Counted from the first letter of the stretch, positions 13,033 through 22,194 are shown. The stretch is DNA of 22,194 nucleotides from CAINVV01 sp964506325 (GCA_964506325.1 CAZDLO010000053.1:1-22194), one strand, 5' to 3'. Notes: generated from the sequence alone by a model not told the origin. A program made the numbers and translations.

Positions 13033-15792
13033 ATGAAAAAAAAATGGATTATCTTCACTGTTGCGGCAATCTGCAGCCTTGTGACTACCGGAAATGCAGC
13101 CGGACCTGCAGCCAAAGCCGAAGGAAAAATATCGCCTGTAAGCTTAAAATGTGAAAACCTTGCCAATCCCATCGGGGTCGACATGGCGACCCCACAGATC
13201 AGCTGGCAACTGATATCTTCCCTGAAAAGACAGAAACAGACTGCTTACCAGGTACTTGTATCTGACAAGGAGGTATCATTGGACCAGGACAAAGGTAATT
13301 TCTGGGACTCCGGAATGGTCCGGTCTTCTGAAACTGGTAATATTCCTTACCGGGGGAAACCTCTTTCTTCGGGATTGAAACTCTTCTGGAAAGTAAGGGT
13401 ATGGGACAGCGCCGGTAATCCTTCAGCCTGGAGTCTGCCTGGCCAGTGGGAGATGGGATACCTGAATAAATCTGACTGGCAGGCCAGGTGGATTGGCACG
13501 GGCGAAGATCTCTTTCCGGATTCGGTCCTGACCGGACCGGCACCTTTTTTCAGGAAAACAGTGAGTGTATCTTCCGTTGTCCGGTCGGCCAGGGTTAGCG
13601 TCTGCGGACTGGGATTCTATGAGCTTTATCTCAACGGGGTAAAGGTNNNNNNNNNNGTTGGCGACCAGGTTCTGGCGCCTGCCCAGACCAACTACGATGT
13701 GAGAAAATTGAAGAAACTGCTCTATTTCCATGACGACCAGTCGAGGCAACGGGTGCTTTACAATACTTTCGATGTCACCAGCCTGATGAAATCCGGTGAA
13801 AACGCCATCGGGATGGTTTTGGGAAACGGTTGGTTCAACCAGCGTGACAGGACGGAGGAGGGTCGTTTATGGTACACTACGCCACGCCTGATCTTCCAGA
13901 TGGAGATCACCTTCAGGGATGGCTCCAAAAAAATTGTGTGCAGCGACAAAACCTGGAAAGTAACTACCGGACCGATTCTTCACGATGCAATATTTTCCGG
14001 TGAGTGGTATGATGCCAGGCTTGAACTGGGCGACTGGAGCAAACCCGGCTTCAACGATCAAAAATGGCAGAAGGCATCTGAGGTGAGAGCCCCTGCAGGT
14101 CAGCTCCAGTCACAGCTGGCTCCTTTTGACAAGGTTGTAAGGTCGGTAAGGCCTGTATACCTGAAACAAAAAGACAAAGTCACACATACCTTCGACACCG
14201 GGGAGATGATTTCAGGGTGGGTCAGGATCAGGTTGCACGGTCAGAAGGGCGATACGGTCCGAATCAGGCATATCGAGGAACTTGGCAGTGATTACAACCA
14301 AATTGATACCTATATAGTAAAGGGATTGGGAGAAGAAATTTATGAACCGCGTTTTACATGGCACTCCTTCCGTCAGGTCGAAATACGCGGATTGAGATAC
14401 CGCCCCGAATCCCGGGATATTGAAGTAAGGGTAGTGCATACGGATGTTGAACCCGCCGGGGAATTTAATTGTTCAAACCCGCTTTTCAACAAAATAGCCG
14501 AAAATTTTATACGTACCCAGCTGGGCAACCTCCATGGAAGCATCAGCAGCGACTGCCCCCACAGGGAGAGGCTCGGGTACACCGGTGATGGACAGGTGGC
14601 AGTGGAAGCTGCAATTTTCAATTTTGACATGACCCGTTTTTACCAGAAATGGTTTCTGGATATGGAAGATGCCCGCAATCACAATACGGGTTATGTTCCT
14701 CATACAGTGCCATTTGGTGGTGGGGGAGGGGGTCCGGCATGGGGCTCTGGATATGTCATAATGCCCTGGGCCTATTTTCTTTATTACGGAGATAAAAACG
14801 TACTGCAAACCCATTATGACGGGATGTCGAAATGGGTCGAATACCTTGGTACAAGATGTGATACTGCCGGAATCGTAGTCCGCGAGGAGCCTAAGGGATG
14901 GTGCCTCGGGGATTGGGCAACTCCGGTAAAAATAAAATTGTCACCCGAACTGGTAAACACCTGCTACTATTATTATGTGACGGACCTGATGTCGAAAGTT
15001 GCGGGGGTTCTGGGGAAGAAAGCTGATCAGAAGAGGTTTGCCAGGCTCGCAGTTCAGATTGGTGACAATATCAACCGAAAATTCTACAGTCCCATCACCG
15101 GCGAATACCTGGACGGAAAACAGGGAGCGAACCTGTTTCCGCTTGCTTTTGGAATCACCCCTGAAAAACTGAAACAGAGGGTATTCAGCAACGTGTTGAA
15201 ACACCTGGAAATCAATAAATACCATTTCGATACCGGCATACTGGGTACCCCGTTGTTATTAAAGGTGTTGACTGAAAACGGGCGGGAAGACCTTGCCTAT
15301 ACTGTCATGAACCAACGGGATTTCCCAAGTTACGGAAATTACATCCTGGGCCGGCAGGCTACAACCATCTGGGAAAACTGGGATGGTGGCAGTTCTCATT
15401 CCCATCCGATGTATGGTAGTGTGGTGGCCTGGTTTTACAATACTGTGGCAGGTATTTCGCCTGACAACAAAACCCCTGGTTGGAAAAGTTTTACGGTCAA
15501 CCCGTTCACAGACAATGAACTTACCTATGCAACAGCAACTTACCGGTCAGCCAATGGCAAAATAGGTTCATCCTGGAGAAAAGAGCAGCAAGATTTGATC
15601 ATGAGTGTGGAAATTCCCGTAAATTCTACAGCGACGATCCATTTCCCCACCAAATACCCTGTAAATATTACTGAGGAAGGATTATCTGTTCTCAACAGCA
15701 AAGAATTCAAATACCTGGGTATTCAAAACGGGAAATCACTTTTTCTGGCGGGATCAGGAATCTATCAGTTCAGGGTTAAAATGTCAAGATAG
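13033..15792 (+). CDS. GH78 alpha-L-rhamnosidase, secreted
   Basis: A bacterial alpha-L-rhamnosidase, removing terminal alpha-L-rhamnose from polysaccharides or glycosides. The N-terminus MKKKWIIFTVAAICSLVTTGNA is a signal peptide. N-terminal beta-sandwich domains follow (ISPVSLKCENLANPIGVD... and YELYLNG...), then the (alpha/alpha)6 catalytic domain from about residue 480. The catalytic-acid motif reads SDCPHRERLGYTGDGQ with E512, and the likely base is E781 in TTIWENWDG; both agree with the GH78 pattern DCPxRxERxGWxGD and the later WE motif. The numbering includes four unknown residues from a run of 10 N at 13647-13656; the true protein is probably 915 residues. It heads a probable two-gene transcript with the GH92 gene 73 bases downstream. 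Confidence 0.94.
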   Translation: MKKKWIIFTVAAICSLVTTGNAAGPAAKAEGKISPVSLKCENLANPIGVDMATPQISWQLISSLKRQKQTAYQVLVSDKEVSLDQDKGNFWDSGMVRSSETGNIPYRGKPLSSGLKLFWKVRVWDSAGNPSAWSLPGQWEMGYLNKSDWQARWIGTGEDLFPDSVLTGPAPFFRKTVSVSSVVRSARVSVCGLGFYELYLNGVKXXXXVGDQVLAPAQTNYDVRKLKKLLYFHDDQSRQRVLYNTFDVTSLMKSGENAIGMVLGNGWFNQRDRTEEGRLWYTTPRLIFQMEITFRDGSKKIVCSDKTWKVTTGPILHDAIFSGEWYDARLELGDWSKPGFNDQKWQKASEVRAPAGQLQSQLAPFDKVVRSVRPVYLKQKDKVTHTFDTGEMISGWVRIRLHGQKGDTVRIRHIEELGSDYNQIDTYIVKGLGEEIYEPRFTWHSFRQVEIRGLRYRPESRDIEVRVVHTDVEPAGEFNCSNPLFNKIAENFIRTQLGNLHGSISSDCPHRERLGYTGDGQVAVEAAIFNFDMTRFYQKWFLDMEDARNHNTGYVPHTVPFGGGGGGPAWGSGYVIMPWAYFLYYGDKNVLQTHYDGMSKWVEYLGTRCDTAGIVVREEPKGWCLGDWATPVKIKLSPELVNTCYYYYVTDLMSKVAGVLGKKADQKRFARLAVQIGDNINRKFYSPITGEYLDGKQGANLFPLAFGITPEKLKQRVFSNVLKHLEINKYHFDTGILGTPLLLKVLTENGREDLAYTVMNQRDFPSYGNYILGRQATTIWENWDGGSSHSHPMYGSVVAWFYNTVAGISPDNKTPGWKSFTVNPFTDNELTYATATYRSANGKIGSSWRKEQQDLIMSVEIPVNSTATIHFPTKYPVNITEEGLSVLNSKEFKYLGIQNGKSLFLAGSGIYQFRVKMSR
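13647..13656. other. Run of 10 N inside the GH78 gene
   Basis: Ten N interrupt the coding sequence between AAAGGT and GTTGGCGAC. The reading frame continues across it. The flanks overlap by GT: joining them directly gives GTAAAGGTTGGCGAC, coding VKVGD, which fits family sequences, so the gap is probably an artefact rather than missing DNA. Confidence 0.95.
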
Positions 15793-15865
15793 CCTGTGAA
15801 AATAACCTGAAGGTAAGTCTTGCAGCAAACCCTTCTCTTACTGAAATAACAATTAACCTGTTGGT

Positions 15866-18205
15866 ATGGTGAAAAGATGGATAAAGAACTTTCTGATTCT
15901 TGCCTGTTTGGTTCTGTTGTCAGGAATTCTGCTCCTTGGATCTCTTGTCGGATATTTCAAATACCGCAACAGTCAGCAGTTCGGACGGTTGGAAACCTCT
16001 TTTCAGCCAGGGGAAACCGGTCAGTATGTGAAGCCATTCATTGGCACGGGAGGTTATTTCTGGGTTTGTGCCAATAATTTTCCGGGGGCCTCCATGCCAT
16101 TCGGCGTGGTCAGGTTAAGTCCGGATACCGAATCTTCCATTTTTCGCAGGCAGGCTTACAATACATCTGGCTATTATTTTGCTGATAACAGAATTGTGGG
16201 TTTCAGCCATACCAGGCTCAGCGGAACTGGTGCTACTGATGGAGGCCATTTCAGGGTCATACCTGCAACAGGAGACAAGGGATGGGATTCCTACAGGAAA
16301 GGGAGCTATACCCCGTACCGGCATGAAGATGAAAGGGCTTTCCCCGGCTATTATGCAGTTCAGTTCAGGGATCCGGGTATCCTGGCAGAATTCACAGCCA
16401 CCCCGCGCACAGGTATTCACAGGTATACCTTTTCAGGAGAAAATCAGCCCCATATCCTGCTGGATGTATGCAGTATCCTGGGAAACAAAAGAGTGGAAGG
16501 AGGTTCTGTCATCGTGCATCCTGAATCCGGTGAGGTGGAGGGTGAAGTCAAGACTTTTGGCACCTTCGCCGGCAGGTACGGTGGTATAACAGTTTATTTC
16601 CATGCACGTTTTGACCAACCTTATTCAAATTCCCTGATCAGGGACGGCACAGTTTCTTTTCCCGGGCAATCAAAGGGTACGGGCAGGGAGCTGGGTGTTG
16701 ATTTTACTTTCGGTCCCTCTGCAGGGACGATCGGTCTGAGATTGGGCATATCCCATGTGAGCCGAGCAAATGCCCGCCAAAACCTTGAAACCGAAACAGG
16801 CGGGAAAAGTTTTGAGGTCCTTGTTGAAGCTGCCAAAACAGGGTGGGAAGAGAAACTCGCCTTACTGCAACCGGTAATTGACAATGAAAAGGACAAAACT
16901 ATTTTTTACACAGCACTTTACCGTTGTTTCCAGATGCCTACTCTTTTTCAGGATGTTAATGGCGAGTATACCGGTTTTGACAAAAAAGTTCACAAGACAG
17001 AGGGTTTCAACTATTACACGGACCTGTCGCTCTGGGATACCTTCAGAACGCTGCATCCATTGTACATGCTGATTGCACCGCGCGAGCAAAGGGACATGCT
17101 GGTTTCGCTGGTGAAAATGAAAGAACAGGGCGGCTACCTGCCCCGGTGGCCTTCCGGATGCGGGTATACCGGGTCTATGCTGGGGTCGCCGGCAGATATT
17201 GTTATTTCAGAATCCTGGCAGAAGGGAATCCGTGATTTTGATGTGAAGAGTGCTTACGAAGGAATGAAGTTCCTGGCCCTCAACGCACCGCCGGAAGGAT
17301 CCCGGTACCGGGGAAGGAGTGGTATTGCCGAATACAACAAATATGGCTATTGTCCTACAGATCTGATGGACAAGGCCGTTTCGCGTACCCTGGAATATGC
17401 CTGGGCCGACCATGCCATCGCTGTTCTGGCAGATTCACTTGGTTTGAAGGAAGATGCGGCCCTTTTTTACAGCCATTCAAAATTCTATAAAAATCTCTGG
17501 AATCCGGCAACCAGGTACTTTATGCCGAAGGATTCGGAGGGAAGGTTTTCCACCCTGTTTAACCCCCTTAAATTGTCCTACTTTGATACCGATGGAAAAT
17601 ATACCAAGGATTATGTGGAGGGAAGTGCCCTGCAGTGGAGATTTGCCGTACCCTATGATCCGCAGGGCCTTATACATCTTTTTGGTGGCAATGATGCCTT
17701 TGTCAGGGAGCTGGATGATTTTTTTTCGAAGTCTGATCCGGCGATGAGTGCATGGAATCCGGGTTCGTATTACTGGCACGGGAACGAACCGGATATTCAT
17801 TCGGCGTACCTGTTCAATGAGGCAGGAAGGCCTGATCTGACCCAGAAATGGTCCAGGTGGATCCTGGATAATAAATATGCTGTCAATGCAGAAGGTGTTG
17901 ATGGTAATGATGATGGAGCCACCCTTTCTTCCTGGTACATTTTTGCCACGCTCGGGTTTTACCCGATCGCAGGTTCCGATTATTATGAACTGGGAGCACC
18001 TTTGTTTAAAGGGGCTGAAATAAAGGTGGGCAATAAAATATTGAAAATGACTACTGCCAACTATTCGCCAAAAAACCAGTATGTTTCAAAAGTATGGCTG
18101 AACGGCAGGCTAGTGACCTCCAACAGGCTCAGGCATGCGGAAATATTAAATGGTGGCGAACTGAAGTTCGAAATGAGTAACCTACCGGTGAGAAATATTG
18201 AATAA
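15866..18205 (+). CDS. GH92 family glycosidase (alpha-mannosidase type), membrane-anchored or secreted
   Basis: A 779-residue GH92 enzyme; the family consists of calcium-dependent exo-acting alpha-mannosidases. Family motifs in order: VKPFIGTGG (55-63), NFPGASMPFGVVRLSPDTES (71-90), GFSHTRLSGTG, LSLWDTFRTLHPL, the acid-bearing YVEGSALQW (E585), GNEPDIHSAYLFNEAGRPD, and DGNDDGATLSSWYIFATLGFYPI (679-701) with D682 and D683 in the place of the conserved Asp pair. The N-terminus has a long hydrophobic segment (about 9-31) followed by KYRNSQQ without a clear cleavage site or lipobox, so it may be a membrane anchor rather than a signal peptide. The gene follows the GH78 gene by 73 bases on the same strand. 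The linkage it cuts is not predictable from sequence alone. Confidence 0.93.
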   Translation: MVKRWIKNFLILACLVLLSGILLLGSLVGYFKYRNSQQFGRLETSFQPGETGQYVKPFIGTGGYFWVCANNFPGASMPFGVVRLSPDTESSIFRRQAYNTSGYYFADNRIVGFSHTRLSGTGATDGGHFRVIPATGDKGWDSYRKGSYTPYRHEDERAFPGYYAVQFRDPGILAEFTATPRTGIHRYTFSGENQPHILLDVCSILGNKRVEGGSVIVHPESGEVEGEVKTFGTFAGRYGGITVYFHARFDQPYSNSLIRDGTVSFPGQSKGTGRELGVDFTFGPSAGTIGLRLGISHVSRANARQNLETETGGKSFEVLVEAAKTGWEEKLALLQPVIDNEKDKTIFYTALYRCFQMPTLFQDVNGEYTGFDKKVHKTEGFNYYTDLSLWDTFRTLHPLYMLIAPREQRDMLVSLVKMKEQGGYLPRWPSGCGYTGSMLGSPADIVISESWQKGIRDFDVKSAYEGMKFLALNAPPEGSRYRGRSGIAEYNKYGYCPTDLMDKAVSRTLEYAWADHAIAVLADSLGLKEDAALFYSHSKFYKNLWNPATRYFMPKDSEGRFSTLFNPLKLSYFDTDGKYTKDYVEGSALQWRFAVPYDPQGLIHLFGGNDAFVRELDDFFSKSDPAMSAWNPGSYYWHGNEPDIHSAYLFNEAGRPDLTQKWSRWILDNKYAVNAEGVDGNDDGATLSSWYIFATLGFYPIAGSDYYELGAPLFKGAEIKVGNKILKMTTANYSPKNQYVSKVWLNGRLVTSNRLRHAEILNGGELKFEMSNLPVRNIE

Positions 18206-18630
18206 ATGCAGGGGACTAAAGCGGGATTTTAGTGATTTCAACCCAAAATGGATGAGTATAATACTGAATTTTAATATTTTTTTGCATTGACCCCCTGATT
18301 GAAGGGCCATATGACTGATTTTGTGATGAAAATTTAACCCGATCGTATGTAATTTTGCAGGTTTTACAATTGTTTTAAAAAATAGGCACAAATTACCATG
18401 TGTTAAGGATTTTTAACTAATATTGTGGGATTTTGGTTCAAATATCTATCTTTTGTTCCGTTTGAGGGGGCTTTTGCAACCTGTTGTTCAATAGATTTTA
18501 ACATTTTAATTATTGTTCAGTTCAAGGAGATTTCCCTTTTATGCCCTCAAAAGATATAGTGTGACCTGTCAATTTAAGGATTATTGAATAAAATGTGTCT
18601 TGTTTGTTATAAAATTTTAACTGTATCACT
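18206..18630 (+). other. 425-bp spacer before the PKD lipoprotein gene
   Basis: No gene is seen. A 6-bp stem ACTAAA/TTTAGT (18215-18220 and 18228-18233) just after the GH92 stop lacks a T-run and is a poor terminator. A TAATTTTG box (18350-18357) fits the Bacteroidota -7 pattern TAnnTTTG, but the nearest TTTG upstream (18320-18323) is 26 bases away, longer than usual. If used, transcription would start near 18364 and leave a leader of some 270 bases. The length suggests that the lipoprotein and SusC genes have their own promoter. Confidence 0.5.
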
Positions 18631-19563
18631 ATGAAAAACAAATTCAAACTAACGGGCCTGCTATTTTTGGGGCTGGTTCTTTTTGTCACCTGCCAAAAGG
18701 AAACCCCTCTGCCAACAGCTTCATTTACCTACTCGGTAACCAATAATGTTGTCACCTTTTTTCCTCAGGCAACAGATGTTACCAAATATGAGTGGGATTT
18801 TGGAGATGGTAGTTATATCAATGCAATTCCTACTCCCGTTCACGCTTTTGCCAGTTACGGAACTGATTACACTGTTAAGCTGACGGCAATAGGTCCGGGA
18901 GGACAAACCACCATCAGCGGTAAGGTGTCTATCCCTCAGAAAACCAAAATGCAGTTGCTTACCGGCGGGCTTGCGGGTGCAACAAACAGCAAAAAATGGC
19001 GTCTGAGCATTACTGCTCCGTCGTTCCTGATTACTGCTGCAACCACCAACTTCCAGCCTGTTGTAGCTGACTATCCGGGTAATATCCTGGGTGCCGTTGG
19101 ATTGACAGCAGTTTATGCGGATGAGTTTGTCTTCAAGGCTGATGGAACACTAACAATCAATTCAAAAGGTGGTGGAATTTTTGCCGGCTATGTATACAGT
19201 TTACTGAACGGTGTGCCTATCGTTGCAAACCCTGCAGCTGCCGGTGCAGGTCTTGCCTATACCAAAACCTTTGTTACTCCTGCCGGAGCGACTTTTAAAA
19301 TCAATGAAGGTAAATCATACACTATAAATACAACGCTTGATGGAAATGCCAAGCTTTCTACAACGTTTGCAAATGTCACGACGCTGAGTTTTACCAACAA
19401 CGGTTTCCTTGGAATAAAGGACTTCATCAGCGAATGTATTGTCGCATCTTTGTCGGATTCCAAAATGGTAGCTAACATCTTTGTATCCACAGTGGCGCCT
19501 CCGAAAACATTGTTGGGTACTCCTAACATGTGTTTGACCCTTACCTTCGAGGTGGCACCATAA
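18631..19563 (+). CDS. PKD-domain lipoprotein, probable surface glycan-binding protein
   Basis: A 310-residue exported protein. The signal sequence MKNKFKLTGLLFLGLVLFVT ends at Cys21 in a somewhat atypical lipobox (FVTC followed by QKE), suggesting a lipoprotein. Residues about 29-98 form a PKD domain with the hallmark YEWDFGDGS (53-61) and YTVKLTAIGPGG. The C-terminal two thirds (about 105-310) begin MQLLTGGLAGATNSKKWRL and contain DEFVFKADGTL, a pattern shared with lipocalin-like or glycan-binding tails of uncharacterised proteins from SusC/SusD loci; it has no enzymatic motif that I can see. The 91-base gap to the SusC gene and shared strand suggest that the two work together at the cell surface. 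Binding of carbohydrate is inferred; the PKD domain and export signal are directly visible. Confidence 0.8.
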   Translation: MKNKFKLTGLLFLGLVLFVTCQKETPLPTASFTYSVTNNVVTFFPQATDVTKYEWDFGDGSYINAIPTPVHAFASYGTDYTVKLTAIGPGGQTTISGKVSIPQKTKMQLLTGGLAGATNSKKWRLSITAPSFLITAATTNFQPVVADYPGNILGAVGLTAVYADEFVFKADGTLTINSKGGGIFAGYVYSLLNGVPIVANPAAAGAGLAYTKTFVTPAGATFKINEGKSYTINTTLDGNAKLSTTFANVTTLSFTNNGFLGIKDFISECIVASLSDSKMVANIFVSTVAPPKTLLGTPNMCLTLTFEVAP

Positions 19564-19654
19564 TATTTTATTTATCAAAGATTTATCGGGGATAAAATCC
19601 TGTAGAAAAGTATAATATGAAAATAGAAATAATTACAACTTACAAAAATTACTT

Positions 19655-22194
19655 ATGATGAAGAGAAAAATGCTTAAAGCAATATTTCTGTGCATTTTTA
19701 TGGTTGTATCAAGCAGCCTCTTTGCTCAAAATGTTGTGACCGGTAGTGTCAAGGATGATACCGGAGCAACTTTACCCGGTGTCAGTGTGGTGGTAAAAGG
19801 AACTTCTACCGGTACAGTGACCGATATTGACGGAAAATTTTCACTTTCCGCCCCCGTAAATGCTTCTCTACTTTTTTCTTTTGTAGGGATGCAAAGCCAG
19901 GAGATTGCGATAGGAACTCAGAAGAGGATTGATATATCCATGGTTTCCAATACCATAGGAGTAGACGAAGTGGTGGTTACGGCCCTCGGTATTTCCAGGG
20001 AGAAGAAATCACTGGCTTATTCTGTTTCCGAGGTAAAATCCGGGGAACTTTCCAGGGGTGGTAACCCAAACCTTGTAAAATCACTGGATGGCCGCGTCAG
20101 CGGGGTAAACTTTACCTCAACAAGTACTGACCCTGCGGGTTCGGTATTCGTAACCATCCGTGGAGCTACCAGCTTGAATATCACCAATTCGGCAGCAGCA
20201 AGTCAGCCGTTGTTCGTTATCGACGGTATTCCGATGGGTTCTGCCTCAATTGATAACCGCAACGGTGCAGACTTCGGTAACCTTTTGTCACAATTGAATC
20301 CGGATGACATTGAAAGCATCACTGTTTTGAAGGGTGCAAGTGCAGGAGCTCTCTACGGTTCTGCAGCCGGAAACGGGGTTATCATGATCACCACCAAAAC
20401 TGGCAAGGGCGGAAAAAAAGGAATTGGAGTTAATGTTAACTCTTCCATGTTCTGGGATGTTCCTTACAATTTCTATAAAACTCAGACAGAATATGGTATT
20501 GGTGTAAGAGCTTCAAGTGTTATGCCAGGCCAGGGTTATGACTGGGGTGCAAAATTTGCAGATTTCCCCAATTACCCGATCGACCAGTACAATACGCTTA
20601 CCCAACGGATTGAAACAAGATATTTTACTCCTGCAAATGAGATCAGGATGAAGGAATTCATGGTAACTGGTGCTACCAGGAACTTGAATGCCAGTGTTTC
20701 AGGAAATTACAAAGATGGTGCCTTCCGCTTCGGTATCGGTAAAATGACCAACATTGGTGTCATGCCTAACAACCGCACGGATCGTATCAATGCCAATTTC
20801 AATGCGGAATACAATGTTACCAAGAAACTGAAGGTTTCTGTCAATGGTAACTATATGGGACAATTTACCCCTAACAAGACTTCCGCCAACAGCGAAGTTA
20901 TTGAGTTGCTGACCATGGAGTTCCTTGCACACCTGCAGCCTATCAAAGAGATGCAGAATGTATGGAAAACCGGTTTTGAAGGTATCAAGCAGAATTCACC
21001 TTATTACAAGCCTGATGGCACTCCCTATGCGGACAACCCATACATGTATACTGATGCTGAGATCAATACTTTCCGCAAGGACAACTTCTTTGGTAAAGTA
21101 CAGATGGACTGGGAGATCATCAAGGAACTGAAATTCATGGTTCGTTCAGGTATTGATTACAATGGCGACAACTATGAATATAAACGTGCCAAAGACTTTT
21201 CTGATTCCAACATGAGGGATGGAAAATATTCTGTTCAGCAGGGTAATGGCTTGAGTGTTCAAAATGACCTGATGCTGATGTGGAACAAGGGTTTTAACAA
21301 AATTTCAACCAATGCATCCCTGGGTTACAACTATTCATACGGCAACAGCTACGGTTACTCAGGCAACGCGGAAAAACTCGTAAGAGCCAACGACTATTCT
21401 TTAAGTAATGCTGTGGCCGGGACAATGACATCTTCAAGCAGCTGGGGAATTGGAAGGTCGCAGAGTTTTTATGGTACCGGACAGGTTGGCTATGCAAACC
21501 AGGTATTCGTTGATGTATCCGGTCGTTACGACTGGGGTGGTATCCTTGAAGAAGACAAGAATCATCATTTTTATCCTTCCCTTTCATTAAGTTGGTTACC
21601 ATCCTCAACCTTTAAACTTCCTGAGGCAATCAACATGCTTAAATTCAGGGCTGGTGTAGCCCAGGTTGGACACGGTATCGGTAAACCAAGAAGTAACAAT
21701 ACCTTCAGCTTCAATCCGCTTGATTACGGCAGTGCGAAAATTGTCAACATCGGCGGTAACCTTGTTGATCCGAATATCAAGGCAGAAGTCACAACCTCCT
21801 ATGAAGGTGGTTTCGACCTCGCAGTCCTTGACCGCCGCATTTCTGCTGAGTTTACCTGGTACAAAAAGACACACGAAAATCAGCAGGGTTATATCCCAAC
21901 CTCTCCGGGAGTTGGTTACGGTGGTATGTTAACCAATGTTGGTACTGTTGAGGCAAAGGGTTACGAATTCTCTCTTAATTTTAATCCTGTACGCTCCAAA
22001 GACTGGAATTGGGATCTTGGTTTCAACTTTACCAAAGTTGATTCAAAAATCACCCATCTTTCTGAAGAATATGTTCCAAACGGTTATACCTTCTATGGTC
22101 ACGGACCAAACCTTGCCATCAGGCTAGCTGAAGGCGAAAGAATTGGTACCTTATGGGCACAAAGAACTTTCGAAAAAATGCCTGCCACCAGTAA
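19655..22194 (+). CDS. SusC/RagA family TonB-linked outer-membrane receptor, 3' end cut by window
   Basis: An open frame of 846 codons running off the window edge. SusC-like receptors import oligosaccharides across the outer membrane with energy from TonB. The signal peptide is residues 1-24 (cut likely before QNVVTG). A carboxypeptidase-regulatory-like domain follows (27-100; GATLPGVSVVVKGTSTGTVT and DIDGKFSL), then VDEVVVTALG (103-112), the plug with GRVSGVNF, QPLFVIDGIPMG (184-195), and LKGASAGALYGSAAGNGVIM (225-244), followed by the beta-barrel. No frameshift was seen on reading through the frame at several points. Family length is about 1000, so roughly the last 15-20 percent is missing. 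The start is ATG-ATG at 19655 or 19658. A SusD partner would be expected just beyond the window. Confidence 0.95.
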   Translation, partial: MMKRKMLKAIFLCIFMVVSSSLFAQNVVTGSVKDDTGATLPGVSVVVKGTSTGTVTDIDGKFSLSAPVNASLLFSFVGMQSQEIAIGTQKRIDISMVSNTIGVDEVVVTALGISREKKSLAYSVSEVKSGELSRGGNPNLVKSLDGRVSGVNFTSTSTDPAGSVFVTIRGATSLNITNSAAASQPLFVIDGIPMGSASIDNRNGADFGNLLSQLNPDDIESITVLKGASAGALYGSAAGNGVIMITTKTGKGGKKGIGVNVNSSMFWDVPYNFYKTQTEYGIGVRASSVMPGQGYDWGAKFADFPNYPIDQYNTLTQRIETRYFTPANEIRMKEFMVTGATRNLNASVSGNYKDGAFRFGIGKMTNIGVMPNNRTDRINANFNAEYNVTKKLKVSVNGNYMGQFTPNKTSANSEVIELLTMEFLAHLQPIKEMQNVWKTGFEGIKQNSPYYKPDGTPYADNPYMYTDAEINTFRKDNFFGKVQMDWEIIKELKFMVRSGIDYNGDNYEYKRAKDFSDSNMRDGKYSVQQGNGLSVQNDLMLMWNKGFNKISTNASLGYNYSYGNSYGYSGNAEKLVRANDYSLSNAVAGTMTSSSSWGIGRSQSFYGTGQVGYANQVFVDVSGRYDWGGILEEDKNHHFYPSLSLSWLPSSTFKLPEAINMLKFRAGVAQVGHGIGKPRSNNTFSFNPLDYGSAKIVNIGGNLVDPNIKAEVTTSYEGGFDLAVLDRRISAEFTWYKKTHENQQGYIPTSPGVGYGGMLTNVGTVEAKGYEFSLNFNPVRSKDWNWDLGFNFTKVDSKITHLSEEYVPNGYTFYGHGPNLAIRLAEGERIGTLWAQRTFEKMPATS

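Noticed and set aside
12933..13154. A 73-codon plus-strand frame overlapping the start of the GH78 gene
   Set aside because: It runs into the GH78 signal-peptide coding region in another frame and has no recognisable features; the GH78 frame explains the sequence.
13033..15792. The GH78 gene as a broken pseudogene because of the unknown bases
   Set aside because: The frame is open on both sides of the N run and direct joining of the flanks gives a normal family sequence, so the gene is most likely intact.
18215..18233. A terminator after the GH92 gene (ACTAAA/TTTAGT stem)
   Set aside because: The stem is only six AT-rich base pairs and no T-run follows it.

Overview
The window looks like a scaffold fragment from an anaerobic, fermentative member of the Bacteroidota. 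It carries a SusC/RagA-type TonB-linked receptor, a PKD lipoprotein, GH78 and GH92 glycosidases, an ExbB-ExbD-ExbD-TonB cluster of the Bacteroidota layout, ATG starts with weak Shine-Dalgarno sites, and AT-rich intergenic DNA. Two N runs (100 N at 6566-6665, 10 N at 13647-13656) show it is a scaffold, probably a metagenome or draft assembly.

Left half, all on the minus strand and read from high to low coordinates: membrane pyrophosphatase (12353-10158, closed by a strong terminator near 10071-10102), a dihydroorotate-dehydrogenase-like flavoprotein (10007-8994), then a trimeric NAD-linked [FeFe] hydrogenase: HydC/NuoE-like (8721-8185), HydB/NuoF-like (7867-6680) and HydA catalytic subunit (6534-4705). 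These are followed by the H-cluster maturase HydG (4659-3151) and the Ton energising system ExbB (3049-2246), ExbD (2144-1530), ExbD (1520-876) and TonB (889-86). HydE and HydF are not in the window. The spacers inside the hydrogenase cluster are unusually large and full of repeats and palindromes.

Right half, all on the plus strand: after a 679-bp divergent spacer come a GH78 alpha-L-rhamnosidase (13033-15792) and a GH92 alpha-mannosidase-family enzyme (15866-18205), probably one transcript. After a 425-bp spacer come a PKD-domain lipoprotein (18631-19563) and a SusC-like receptor (19655 to the window edge, incomplete). This looks like part of a glycan-utilisation locus for rhamnose- and mannose-containing polymers.

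The pieces make physiological sense together: glycosidases and the SusC receptor supply sugars, the ExbBD-TonB complex energises outer-membrane uptake, the hydrogenase disposes of NADH electrons as H2, and the pyrophosphatase recovers PPi energy as an ion gradient. The most interesting points are in the hydrogenase module. HydG has Gly in place of the second cysteine of its C-terminal auxiliary-cluster motif. HydA has TSCSPGW rather than TSCCPGW. HydB is a bare NuoF core without the N- and C-terminal Fe-S domains usual in bifurcating HydABC enzymes. These are real in the sequence given; whether they are novel or a known subfamily cannot be decided without a database search.
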